Below, one piece after another: positions 5,471 through 11,767 of a DNA stretch of 12,623 nucleotides. This stretch comes from SZUA-217 sp036446835 (GTDB taxonomy: Bacteria > Actinomycetota > Acidimicrobiia > Spongiisociales > ZC4RG35). The position numbers and the translations under genes were made by a program. The stretch spans positions 1-12,623 of the forward strand of contig JAZFTT010000080.1 of assembly GCA_036446835.1 (NCBI GenBank), in the 5' to 3' direction. The number at the start of each line of letters is the position of its first letter. The first letter of the stretch is position 1. The notes beneath the pieces are model-generated. The model saw nothing but the letters and a program-made list of their open reading frames with translations, was not told where the DNA came from and ran no database searches.

Positions 5471-6754
5471 ATGACGCTCGAGGATCTGGGCCCCTACCCC
5501 CACGCAGAAGGCTACGCCGAGGCCCTCGCTCTGGACAGCTCCGACCCACTTCGGGACCATCGCGACCTCTATGTCCACACCGACGATGACCTCATCTACC
5601 TGGATGGCAACTCCCTTGGCCGACTTCCCTTGGCGGCAATCGGAATAGTCGAAGACGTGACTCGCCGGCAGTGGGGCGACAGGCTGATCCGTTCCTGGAA
5701 TGAGAACTGGTGGGATCTCCAATTGCGCATCGGTGACCTCCTCGCTCCCCTCCTGGGCGCCTCACCAGGAGAAGTGATCATCTCCGACTCGACATCGGTG
5801 AATCTCTACAAGCTGGCACTCTCCGCCATCAACGCTGCCCCTGAACGCTCGAAGATCGTCACCGACGACCTCAACTTCCCAACCGATCTCTACATCTTGG
5901 AGGGCATTGCCCGTCAATTCGACAAGGAGCTGGTGATAGTCGCATCCGATGGGGTGCATGGCCCACTGGACGGGCTGGAAACCGAGATCGACGAATCCAC
6001 GGCGCTGGTTTCGCTTTCGCACACCGTCTTCAAGTCGGGTTACACCTACGACATCGGTGATGTCAACGAGATAGCTCGCCGGAGTGGAGCGCTGACGCTG
6101 TGGGACTGCAGTCACTCGGTCGGTGTCGTTCCGATTGCTCTCAACGCCAGCGGGTCGGACCTCGCCATCGGATGTACTTACAAATACCTGAATGGCGGCC
6201 CGGGCTCACCGGCATTCATCTATGTCCGAACTGATCTTCAGGAATCACTGGAGAACCCGATCACGGGGTGGTGGGGCCACACCAAGCCCTTCTCGTTTGA
6301 TCTCGACTTCCGACCGGTTTCGGGAATCAGACGTTTCCACACAGGGACAATGCCCATCCTTTCCCTTGCCGCCACCGAGGCAGGGATCACCGCTGTGGCA
6401 GAGGTGGGCATCGACGTCATTCGAGCCAAGTCGGTGACAATGAGTGAATACCTGATCGGACAGTGGGATACACATCTTCGCCCTCTCGGCTTCGTGTTGG
6501 CCACTCCCACCGACCCCGACCGAAGAGGTTCTCATGTCTCGCTTGGGCACGAGGAGGCGTGGCCGGCCACACGCGCCCTCATCGACGTCGGCCACGTTCT
6601 TCCCGACTTCCGCACGCCGGACAACGTCCGGCTGGGTGTATCACCGCTTTACAACACATTCATGGATATCCACACCGCGTTGCAGCGTCTCAAACTGATA
6701 TTCGAATCGAGGGCACACGAGGCCTTCGCCGGTGCGGAGAAGGCGGTCACTTGA
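5471..6754 (+). CDS. kynU: Kynureninase
   Basis: A 427-residue fold-type I PLP enzyme that cleaves L-kynurenine (or 3-hydroxykynurenine) to anthranilate (or 3-hydroxyanthranilate) and alanine, in oxidative tryptophan breakdown. Seen: the LDGNSLG start motif (44-50), the phosphate-binding SDSTS (105-109), the FPTD loop (136-139), the Asp212 and His215 box DCSHS, and the PLP lysine Lys238 in YKYLNGGPGSPAF. The GWWGH segment (266-270) of this family is also present. The length is typical. ATG 5471 has no good Shine-Dalgarno; a CACAAT six bases before it could be the -10 of a leaderless transcript. It diverges from tRNA-Val and is followed 13 bases later by the zincin gene. No other kyn genes are in the window, so the pathway partners lie elsewhere. 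Confidence 0.95.
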   Translation: MTLEDLGPYPHAEGYAEALALDSSDPLRDHRDLYVHTDDDLIYLDGNSLGRLPLAAIGIVEDVTRRQWGDRLIRSWNENWWDLQLRIGDLLAPLLGASPGEVIISDSTSVNLYKLALSAINAAPERSKIVTDDLNFPTDLYILEGIARQFDKELVIVASDGVHGPLDGLETEIDESTALVSLSHTVFKSGYTYDIGDVNEIARRSGALTLWDCSHSVGVVPIALNASGSDLAIGCTYKYLNGGPGSPAFIYVRTDLQESLENPITGWWGHTKPFSFDLDFRPVSGIRRFHTGTMPILSLAATEAGITAVAEVGIDVIRAKSVTMSEYLIGQWDTHLRPLGFVLATPTDPDRRGSHVSLGHEEAWPATRALIDVGHVLPDFRTPDNVRLGVSPLYNTFMDIHTALQRLKLIFESRAHEAFAGAEKAVT

Positions 6755-6767
6755 GGGCTGCCCAAAG

Positions 6768-7106
6768 ATGAGAAGGAGAGATTTCGAGGAGGTGGTCGAC
6801 CGTACCCTCGACGAGCTTCCCGAGTGGGTTGTCGCCAAGATCGACAATCTCGTCGTTGTGGTCGAGGAGCACCCGCCGCCCGAGTTGGGGAACGTGCTCG
6901 GGGTCTACGAAGGAGTCGACCTCAGTCGGCGAGAGGATTACTTCGGTGCAATGCCCGACCGGATCGTCATTTTCAGACGCCAGCACCTGGCCCTTGGCTT
7001 GGGCCAGAAGGATCTGGAAGCCGAGATACGAAAGACCGTGCTTCACGAACTCGGTCATCATCTGGGTATCGACGACGATCGACTAGCCGAGCTGGGGTGG
7101 GCCTAA
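6768..7106 (+). CDS. Small zincin-like metallopeptidase family protein (HExxH)
   Basis: A 112-residue protein with the metal site HELGHHLGIDD: His93, Glu94, His97 and a downstream Asp at 102-104. This matches the short predicted Zn-protease family (DUF1025-like, minimal zincins of about 110-130 residues). The N-terminus (RRDFEEVVDRTLDELPEW) also fits the usual opening of that family, where an acidic helix is followed by LP and a strand such as NLVVVVEE. Substrate and role are unknown. ATG 6768 is chosen because it begins at the conserved region; an upstream in-frame codon at 6732 lies within kynU. It follows kynU closely and is probably co-transcribed. Its stop overlaps the stop of the convergent gene by four bases (7103-7106). 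Confidence 0.82.
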   Translation: MRRRDFEEVVDRTLDELPEWVVAKIDNLVVVVEEHPPPELGNVLGVYEGVDLSRREDYFGAMPDRIVIFRRQHLALGLGQKDLEAEIRKTVLHELGHHLGIDDDRLAELGWA

Positions 7107-7498
7107 CGACGTCTCGTTTCGGGCACACCGGCGTTTCTTAGGACCGCGGCAGGTACTCCAAACTGGCGCCATGCCGTGTAGCTGACACCCTTGCGCTCCG
7201 AGTACGACGCCGCGTACTTCACGAACTTCGCCTCCAGACGCTCAATGCTCTCCACGTCTTCCATACTGGCCAACGCCGATTCGATGTCGAGTTGAGTCTG
7301 GATCAAGTCAACGGTCTTGAGCGGATCATCCGAGTCTCCGATTCTCCGGCTTGTCTTTTCCAGACGCTTCTCGAGAGTCTCTCTCGAGACCGGACGACCA
7401 AGCTTGTGTGTGTCGACCGTCTTCAGATATGCCTTGATGGCTCTCGCCTCTCTGCCACCCCGAGCTAGGGCTTCTTTGTGCTCCTGTGTCATCTCCAT
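7103..7498 (-). CDS. Conserved hypothetical protein, basic and helical, possibly DNA-binding
   Basis: A 131-residue charged protein starting at ATG 7498, with GGAGG ten bases upstream; a second ATG at 7492 is less well placed. The N-terminus (TQEHKEALARGGREARAIKAYL) and the middle (RLEKTSRRIGDSDD and an E/D-rich helix) suggest long helices, possibly coiled-coil. The C-terminus, YSERKGVSYTAWRQFGVPAAVLRNAG, looks like a compact helical tail that I recall from uncharacterised actinobacterial proteins; it resembles a small helix-turn-helix but this is not established. Function unknown. It diverges from the nuclease-like gene across 102 bp and converges on the zincin gene with a four-base stop overlap. 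Confidence 0.72.
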   Translation of the reverse strand: MEMTQEHKEALARGGREARAIKAYLKTVDTHKLGRPVSRETLEKRLEKTSRRIGDSDDPLKTVDLIQTQLDIESALASMEDVESIERLEAKFVKYAASYSERKGVSYTAWRQFGVPAAVLRNAGVPETRRR

Positions 7499-7600
7499 GA
7501 ATCTTCAACCTCCACAACCAATGCTGGCAGACAACCGTCGGGAATGGCGGCTCGCCGTTACCAGACGTAGCCTCGTCGATGTGATGTCAACGGAGAGAAT

Positions 7601-8167
7601 GTGACGACCAAGAGCGTTGTGGAAGAAGTTCAGCAGTTACTCCAGAAGAGGGGATTTCAGGTCGACCGCCAAGTGAGATTCGACTGGCTGACCAATAGGG
7701 CACCAACTGAGGTCGACGTTCCTTTGCCATCACAGCTCAAGTATCGTCTGGTGACCCTCCATGCCCGCCTTGGCGGAGACTGGTCTGCACTGACTGTAAA
7801 ACGCCGGCAGCACCTCCGTGTCGACCTCCAGATTGATGGGACCACGCTGATCGAGATAGACGAGAAGCACCACTTCTCCTCACGGCGCCTCACGAGCTTG
7901 GACTTCTACGACGGTATCGACCATGGGTTGGACCTGAGCCAATACCACGGTTTGTGCTCTCAGTATCAGGATTCTGCTGACAAGTACCTGCGTGGGAGAG
8001 AAGCCGTTGATTTCCCCTTCCCGGGAGGCCTCACTGCCCAGAGGGCGTACTTCGACACGACAAAGGACATGTTGGCAGCGGCGCACGGATACAGACTGAT
8101 CCGTCTACCAGCACCTGACGGAGAACTCACCGGAGCCGCCAAACTCGCTCTCAGGGTCCTCGTGTGA
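7601..8167 (+). CDS. Uncharacterised protein with a PD-(D/E)xK nuclease-like core
   Basis: A 188-residue protein starting at GTG 7601, with GGAGAG (7592-7597) only three bases upstream. The core LRVDLQIDGTTLIEIDEKHH has an Asp (75), a beta-hairpin and then E-I-D-E-K (85-89). This is the arrangement of PD-(D/E)xK and Vsr-like nucleases (acidic residue, strand, acidic-x-K). The flanks QHF/HHFSSRRLTSLDFY and the later AQRAYFDTTKDML and RLIRLPAPDGELTG recall a family of hypothetical actinobacterial proteins without a name. I infer a possible nucleic-acid cutting or binding role but cannot show it. No methyltransferase or toxin partner is adjacent. A hairpin at 8191-8221 follows the stop and may end transcription. 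Confidence 0.75.
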   Translation: MTTKSVVEEVQQLLQKRGFQVDRQVRFDWLTNRAPTEVDVPLPSQLKYRLVTLHARLGGDWSALTVKRRQHLRVDLQIDGTTLIEIDEKHHFSSRRLTSLDFYDGIDHGLDLSQYHGLCSQYQDSADKYLRGREAVDFPFPGGLTAQRAYFDTTKDMLAAAHGYRLIRLPAPDGELTGAAKLALRVLV

Positions 8168-8190
8168 ACAGTTGAATTGCACCGCCTCAA

Positions 8191-8221
8191 GAGAAATCCT
8201 CCAAACACTTGGGGGGTTCTC
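8191..8221. terminator. Hairpin past the nuclease-like gene; decayed copy of the tRNA-Val terminator
   Basis: GAGAAATCCTCC (8191-8202) pairs with GGGGGGTTCTC (8211-8221), with one mismatch, two wobble pairs and a loop of nine. No T run follows on the plus strand. Its place directly before the tRNA-Val relic mirrors the order of the perfect hairpin and tRNA at 5297-5402, so it is probably the same unit in decayed form. Confidence 0.5.
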
Positions 8222-8224
8222 GGG

Positions 8225-8296
8225 TGGGCCCTAGAGGACTTGAACCACCTCTGGCCTCTTGCGTGTCGAGCAGAAACGTGACCACACAGCCACCCC
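8225..8296 (-). pseudogene. Decayed tRNA-Val copy
   Basis: On the minus strand this segment lines up with the intact tRNA-Val: the GTGGGC acceptor/CCA side, GAGGACTTGAACC (T arm) and GCGTGT (anticodon arm) are shared. Defects are clear. The T loop is expanded by three bases, the acceptor strands no longer pair well, and the anticodon arm keeps only about three good pairs. The loop TCGACAC has C where U33 must be. If the frame is kept the anticodon would be GAC, also valine. It cannot be a working tRNA. It is preceded by a hairpin like that of the intact gene. Confidence 0.5.
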
Positions 8297-8374
8297 ACCA
8301 GCGCTCACGCTGACACACCGAAACATCAGTGGCTAACAGTTCAACAGGTGTTCCACCGCCCGACCGGTGCGTAC

Positions 8375-8416
8375 CACACCAGACGCAAGTATCCCTCCCA
8401 GCCGGTTATGGGCGGC
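8375..8416. repeat. 42-bp dispersed repeat, copy 1
   Basis: Matches 12311-12352 at 39 of 42 positions, including 24 identical bases in a row (8386-8409 and 12322-12345). It starts CACACCAG and ends GGCGGC. Copy 1 overlaps the 3' end and stop of the SLH fragment. About 45 bases before it stands GTGGCTAACAGT, which resembles GTGGCCATCAGT located before copy 2, so the repeat unit may be longer with a variable middle. Confidence 0.75.
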
Positions 8417-8624
8417 GCCATTCGAGTGCCTGTTTGAGGAATGCGGCCATCTGGCCTCTGGTCACCACATCGTCGGGACAGAACTTGGTGTTGGCTGGCG
8501 GGGTTACATCCTTTGGTAACTCCGGCCCTCCCGAGTTTGTGAATGGGTGCTTCGGAGACGTAGCCGACGCCGGCTCCTGAGCCATGTGATCAGGTGGACG
8601 GATGGGGACCCATAGGGCCCCCAT
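8406..8624 (-). pseudogene. C-terminal fragment of an S-layer-homology (SLH) domain protein
   Basis: The minus-strand frame, 72 codons from an ATG at 8624, ends with PPANTKFCPDDVVTRGQM and AAFLKQAL before a TAA at 8408-8406. That is the typical last half of an SLH repeat of actinobacterial surface proteins, where FCPDxxVTRxQMAxFL is conserved. The upstream residues (MGALWVPIRPPDHMAQEPAS) do not look like an SLH protein. There is no signal peptide and only part of one repeat, where such proteins carry three. It is best read as a tail fragment of a lost gene, not an expressed protein. Confidence 0.5.
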
Positions 8625-8648
8625 CGTCGCAGTCAGCTTGTTTGTTTG

Positions 8649-8744
8649 TCATTTCTCGACAAGATCGAGAATGAACATTCCTTGAGCAATGTTGGATACG
8701 TAGATGAGGTCAGCGTTGGAGACGACCGAATGATCGAAATCTGC
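8649..8744 (-). pseudogene. C-terminal fragment, possibly of an LVIVD-repeat (beta-propeller) surface protein
   Basis: A minus-strand frame of 31 codons, bounded upstream by an in-frame TAG and ended by TGA at 8651-8649. It reads HSVVSNADLIYVSNIAQG and then MFILDLVEK. The pattern D-L-I-Y-V-S-x-I-x-x-G-[ML]-F-[IV]-L-D is what I know from the last blade of LVIVD-type beta-propeller proteins. No start codon or upstream domain remains. It sits beside the SLH tail on the same strand, so both may derive from one lost surface-protein locus. Recognition rests on a short segment only. Confidence 0.35.
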
Positions 8745-8782
8745 TCGGCACTAGCTGTCGCAGTTGATTGTCCCCCATATTC

Positions 8783-8813
8783 GAGGTCGCAGGTTCAAAT
8801 CCCGTCCCGCTAC
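8783..8813 (+). other. Isolated tRNA 3' end (T arm plus acceptor strand), att-like
   Basis: GAGGTCGCAGGTTCAAAT followed by CCCGTCCCGCTAC is the layout of the 3' third of a tRNA: variable bases, a T arm with TTCAAAT, and the acceptor 3' strand. As I recall, it is closest to actinobacterial initiator tRNA. Upstream there is no 5' acceptor strand able to pair with CCCGCTA, and no D or anticodon arm. It is therefore a fragment, as left at the far attachment site of an element that integrated into a tRNA gene elsewhere. A stem-loop follows at 8819-8841. Confidence 0.5.
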
Positions 8814-8818
8814 GACGA

Positions 8819-8841
8819 AAGCCCGAGTATTGCCCGGGCTT
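8819..8841 (+). terminator. Stem-loop following the tRNA 3' fragment
   Basis: AAGCCCG (8819-8825) pairs perfectly with CGGGCTT (8835-8841) around a nine-base loop. No strong T tract follows (GTTGCTCC). Its position five bases after the tRNA fragment suggests that it was copied together with that tRNA 3' end. Confidence 0.5.
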
Positions 8842-8932
8842 GTTGCTCCCCTTCGGCGCCCGATCTTGGAGTTTCTCAGCAGTAGAGCCCTGAATTAACA
8901 GCACTCATGAAGGGTCCCGTCTGCCCGGACGT

Positions 8933-9709
8933 GTGATGGTGTTCTTCTGCCAAGATCTTGTTGTGGATGTTGGTGCGTATCTGAAGCGGATCGGACTGTC
9001 CAGGGGTGTGGAGGCTTCTGTTGCTGGATTGGAACGGTTGCAGCAAGCGCATTTGTCGTGTGTGCCGTTCGAGAACCTTGATGTGTTCCATCGTCGTGGC
9101 GTTCAAACCAGTGTCGAATGGTCGGTTCCCAAGATCGTGGCCAGGGGTCGAGGGGGCTGGTGTTACGAACTCAACGGTGCCTTCGCTGTCCTATTGGAAG
9201 AGCTTGGCTTCGTTGTGGAGAGGCTCGGAGCGACTGTGTTGCCCGGTGAGGCATCCACGGCTCCTGATCATCTGACCCTCTCCGTCACTTTGGATCGGCG
9301 CTATCTGGTGGATGTCGGCTTTGGTGATTCTTTCATCCGTCCCCTGCCCCTCGACTCGACGGGTCCCCATGATGGAGGGGTTGGTGAGTTCGGGTTTCTT
9401 TTCGATGGTGACGAAACGACGTTGATTGCGTACGGGTCGGACGGCGACGGCGAGCCTCAGTATCGGTTCGACTCGAATACGTACGAAACCGCCGACTTCG
9501 ATAGCCCTTCGCGGCGGCTTCAAACCGACCTCGGCCTGCATTGGACCGAAAGCCCCTTCGCTACTCGTTTGCTCGACGGGGGTCCTGATCGGGTGACGTT
9601 GCTGCACGATCGGCTCAAGTGCCGCCGTGACGGCATCTGGATCGAAGAACCCGTAAGTGAGAAGGACTGGCCAATAGTCCTCGATCATTGGTTCGGAATT
9701 ACACCCTGA
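8933..9709 (+). CDS. Arylamine N-acetyltransferase
   Basis: An NAT-family acetyl-CoA-dependent transferase with an intact Cys-His-Asp triad. Cys77 lies in RGRGGWCYELNG, His113 in APDHLTL, and Asp127 in YLVDVGFGD (numbering from the first GTG). The N-terminal LSCVPFENLDV is also conserved. The substrate is an arylamine, hydrazine or, in some pathways, an acyl-CoA derivative. The start is uncertain: GTG 8933 or ATG 8936 give ten extra residues (MMVFFCQDLV). GTG 8963 (VDVGAYLKRIGL) begins where the family normally begins. No convincing Shine-Dalgarno precedes any of them. The first third uses many T-ending and TTG codons, unlike kynU. It converges on the ClC gene with a 63-bp gap. Confidence 0.92.
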   Translation: MMVFFCQDLVVDVGAYLKRIGLSRGVEASVAGLERLQQAHLSCVPFENLDVFHRRGVQTSVEWSVPKIVARGRGGWCYELNGAFAVLLEELGFVVERLGATVLPGEASTAPDHLTLSVTLDRRYLVDVGFGDSFIRPLPLDSTGPHDGGVGEFGFLFDGDETTLIAYGSDGDGEPQYRFDSNTYETADFDSPSRRLQTDLGLHWTESPFATRLLDGGPDRVTLLHDRLKCRRDGIWIEEPVSEKDWPIVLDHWFGITP

Positions 9710-9772
9710 TCCCAGAACCGACCGACATAGATCCAGTCTCCAAAGTTCGGCAGTTTGAGCGTGAGAGATTCG

Positions 9773-11746
9773 TCAGAGGTCGGCCCGGAGCCGCTGAGAG
9801 AGCCGTTTACGAGCCTGCTCGTCTCCGAAGACCGTCAGGGCGTCTCCCGATTTGAGCTCCTGATCTCCGGATGCGACCAGCAGGTCGTTGCCGCGGTGGA
9901 TTGAGACGACGAGACACCCTTCGGGCCATGGCACCTCCTTGATCTTGCGCCCGTTTGCCGGGGAGCTGTCGGTGATCTCGATTTCGAAGAAATGCGTCGA
10001 GTCGGAGCGGCGCGTCCGGACTCGCTCTGGGAGTCGGTGCTGGCGGGCCGCCGTACCGAGGGCGAAGTGATAGGCGGCAATGGCGTCCTCGCGCCTGAAC
10101 ATCGCGACCAGCCGATGGGGATCGTTCTCAGCGACGACAGGGAGACGCCCCACACCCAGTGCGGCCATACGCTCAAGTGTCTCCGACACCGGAAGCTGCC
10201 CGGTCACCGTGACCGGATCGGGTGTCATCGCGTCCTTGGCCGAGACTTGGTCGGATGGTCCGCCGGCGCGGAGGATGTCCGACTCGGTCACGACGCCGAC
10301 CAGCCTGTCTCCCTCGACAACCGGTACGCCATGCAACCTCTCCCGGTTCAGCACGCCCCGCACTTCCCCGAGCGTGGCCTCGGGAGACACCACCACCGGC
10401 GCACGGAGCCCCAGGTGTCCTACCGTCACCGTGTCGAGCAGATCGACGTGATCCATGCGCACGGTGTGAATCCCCATGCGGAGCAGCGGCGACGTGTAGG
10501 CGCTTTCCGGATGCAGTTGGTTGGTGACGAACGTGCTGATGGCCACGGCCAGCATGAGCGGTATCACGAGGCCATAGTCGCCGGTCAATTCGAAGACGAT
10601 GAGGATCGACGTGAGTGGGGCCCTGGCGACCCCGGCGAAGACGGCTGCCATGCCGACCAGAGCAAAAGCGCCGGGATCGATGTTCGAACCCTGCCAGACG
10701 AACGAGGTGAGTTCGGCGAAGGCAGCCCCGGCGGTAGCGCCAATGAACAGGCTCGGCATGAAGATGCCTCCGGATCCCTTGCCGCCCAGGGTCAGGGAGG
10801 TCGCCAGAACCTTGGCCAGGGCGAGCAGCCCAAAGATCCACCAGGTCTTCTGGATCTCCTCCTGGAGTACCCCTTCGATGAACGACTGCCCGGATCCGAG
10901 CACCTCCGGCAGCCAGAATCCAACTGCGGCGACGATGAGTCCGAACAGGATCGGTCGGGACCATGGGGCCAGTTTCTTCAGCCCGACAGCCCACCGATCG
11001 AGCCCTTCGATGAAAAGAAGCGCCAGGCCCACCGCAACCAGGCCGAGCAGGGCGAACAGCAAGAGCAGCTGCGGGTCGTCAAGAGAATATGCAGGAACCC
11101 GGAAGGTTATTTCCTCTCCGATAAGCGAATTGGACACCACGGCTCCGGCCACCGATGCCACCACCACCGTGTGCAAGTAGCGGATCGACATGTCTCGCAG
11201 GATCACCTCCATGGCAAAGAACATGCCTGCAATCGGTGCGTTGAAGGTTGCCGCGATCCCGGCGCCTGCCCCCGCCGCGACGAGCGCTCTCATCTCGGGC
11301 TCGGCGAGGCGTGTTGCTCGGCCCACCATTGATCCGATGCTTGCGCCGATCTGAGCGATCGACCCTTCTCGACCTGCGGAACCTCCACTGCCGATCGTCA
11401 GCGCCGTTGCGATTGTCTTCAGGGGCGCCACCCGGGTTCGGATTTCGCCACGGCGAACGGTGAGGGCGGCGATGACCTGCGGCACTCCGTGACCGGCCAC
11501 CTCGGGAGCGAAACGGGCGGTCAGGCTCCAGGCCAGGAACATTCCGACGGGGATCGTGAGAAACATCCACCAGTTGCCCAACAGCGGGACATCAGCCACC
11601 CACTGCGTCACTCGCCCGACCAACTCCAGGACATAGATCAGGATGGCGGCTCCCATGCCGGCCCCGGCGCCGACAAACAGCGCCAGCAGCAGGAAGCCGG
11701 CTCCGCTCGTAGGGCGGAGCCAGCGAAGCCAACCGAAATCTCGCAT
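9773..11746 (-). CDS. ClC-family chloride channel/transporter with CBS pair and TrkA_C-like tail
   Basis: A 657-residue protein: a ClC membrane domain (about residues 15-420), two CBS domains (about 440-560) and a C-terminal TrkA_C (RCK-C) domain (about 582-657, HFFEIEITDSSPANGRKI to FGDEQARKRL). Seen: the Cl- filter loop GSGGSAGREGS with the gating Glu127, and GKGSGGIFMPSL, the second filter segment. At the position of the internal proton glutamate (Glu203 of E. coli ClC) the sequence MEV has Val, as in channel-type members; this alignment is by eye. CBS and RCK-C tails usually bind nucleotides and gate transport. Start: ATG 11746 is chosen because a perfect Shine-Dalgarno ends nine bases before it; GTG 11761 overlaps that site and cannot use it. 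Its stop lies 63 bp from the convergent NAT gene. Confidence 0.92.
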   Translation of the reverse strand: MRDFGWLRWLRPTSGAGFLLLALFVGAGAGMGAAILIYVLELVGRVTQWVADVPLLGNWWMFLTIPVGMFLAWSLTARFAPEVAGHGVPQVIAALTVRRGEIRTRVAPLKTIATALTIGSGGSAGREGSIAQIGASIGSMVGRATRLAEPEMRALVAAGAGAGIAATFNAPIAGMFFAMEVILRDMSIRYLHTVVVASVAGAVVSNSLIGEEITFRVPAYSLDDPQLLLLFALLGLVAVGLALLFIEGLDRWAVGLKKLAPWSRPILFGLIVAAVGFWLPEVLGSGQSFIEGVLQEEIQKTWWIFGLLALAKVLATSLTLGGKGSGGIFMPSLFIGATAGAAFAELTSFVWQGSNIDPGAFALVGMAAVFAGVARAPLTSILIVFELTGDYGLVIPLMLAVAISTFVTNQLHPESAYTSPLLRMGIHTVRMDHVDLLDTVTVGHLGLRAPVVVSPEATLGEVRGVLNRERLHGVPVVEGDRLVGVVTESDILRAGGPSDQVSAKDAMTPDPVTVTGQLPVSETLERMAALGVGRLPVVAENDPHRLVAMFRREDAIAAYHFALGTAARQHRLPERVRTRRSDSTHFFEIEITDSSPANGRKIKEVPWPEGCLVVSIHRGNDLLVASGDQELKSGDALTVFGDEQARKRLSQRLRADL

Positions 11747-11754
11747 GGTCGTCG

Positions 11755-11766
11755 GGATCACCTCCT
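11755..11766 (-). promoter_or_regulatory. Very long Shine-Dalgarno site of the ClC gene
   Basis: On the minus strand AGGAGGTGATCC precedes ATG 11746. GGAGGTGATC is complementary over ten bases to the 3' tail of bacterial 16S rRNA (GATCACCTCC), leaving nine bases to the ATG. It decides the start in favour of ATG 11746, because the GTG at 11761 lies inside it. Confidence 0.75.
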
Positions 11767-11767
11767 C

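Noticed and set aside
8710..8904. A minus-strand ORF containing SGTGFEPATSN
   Set aside because: This peptide is the familiar false translation of the reverse of a tRNA T arm; here it covers the tRNA 3' fragment at 8783-8813.
9992..11332. A 446-codon plus-strand open frame
   Set aside because: It lies antisense within the ClC gene, is rich in H, R, Q and G and has no recognisable motif.
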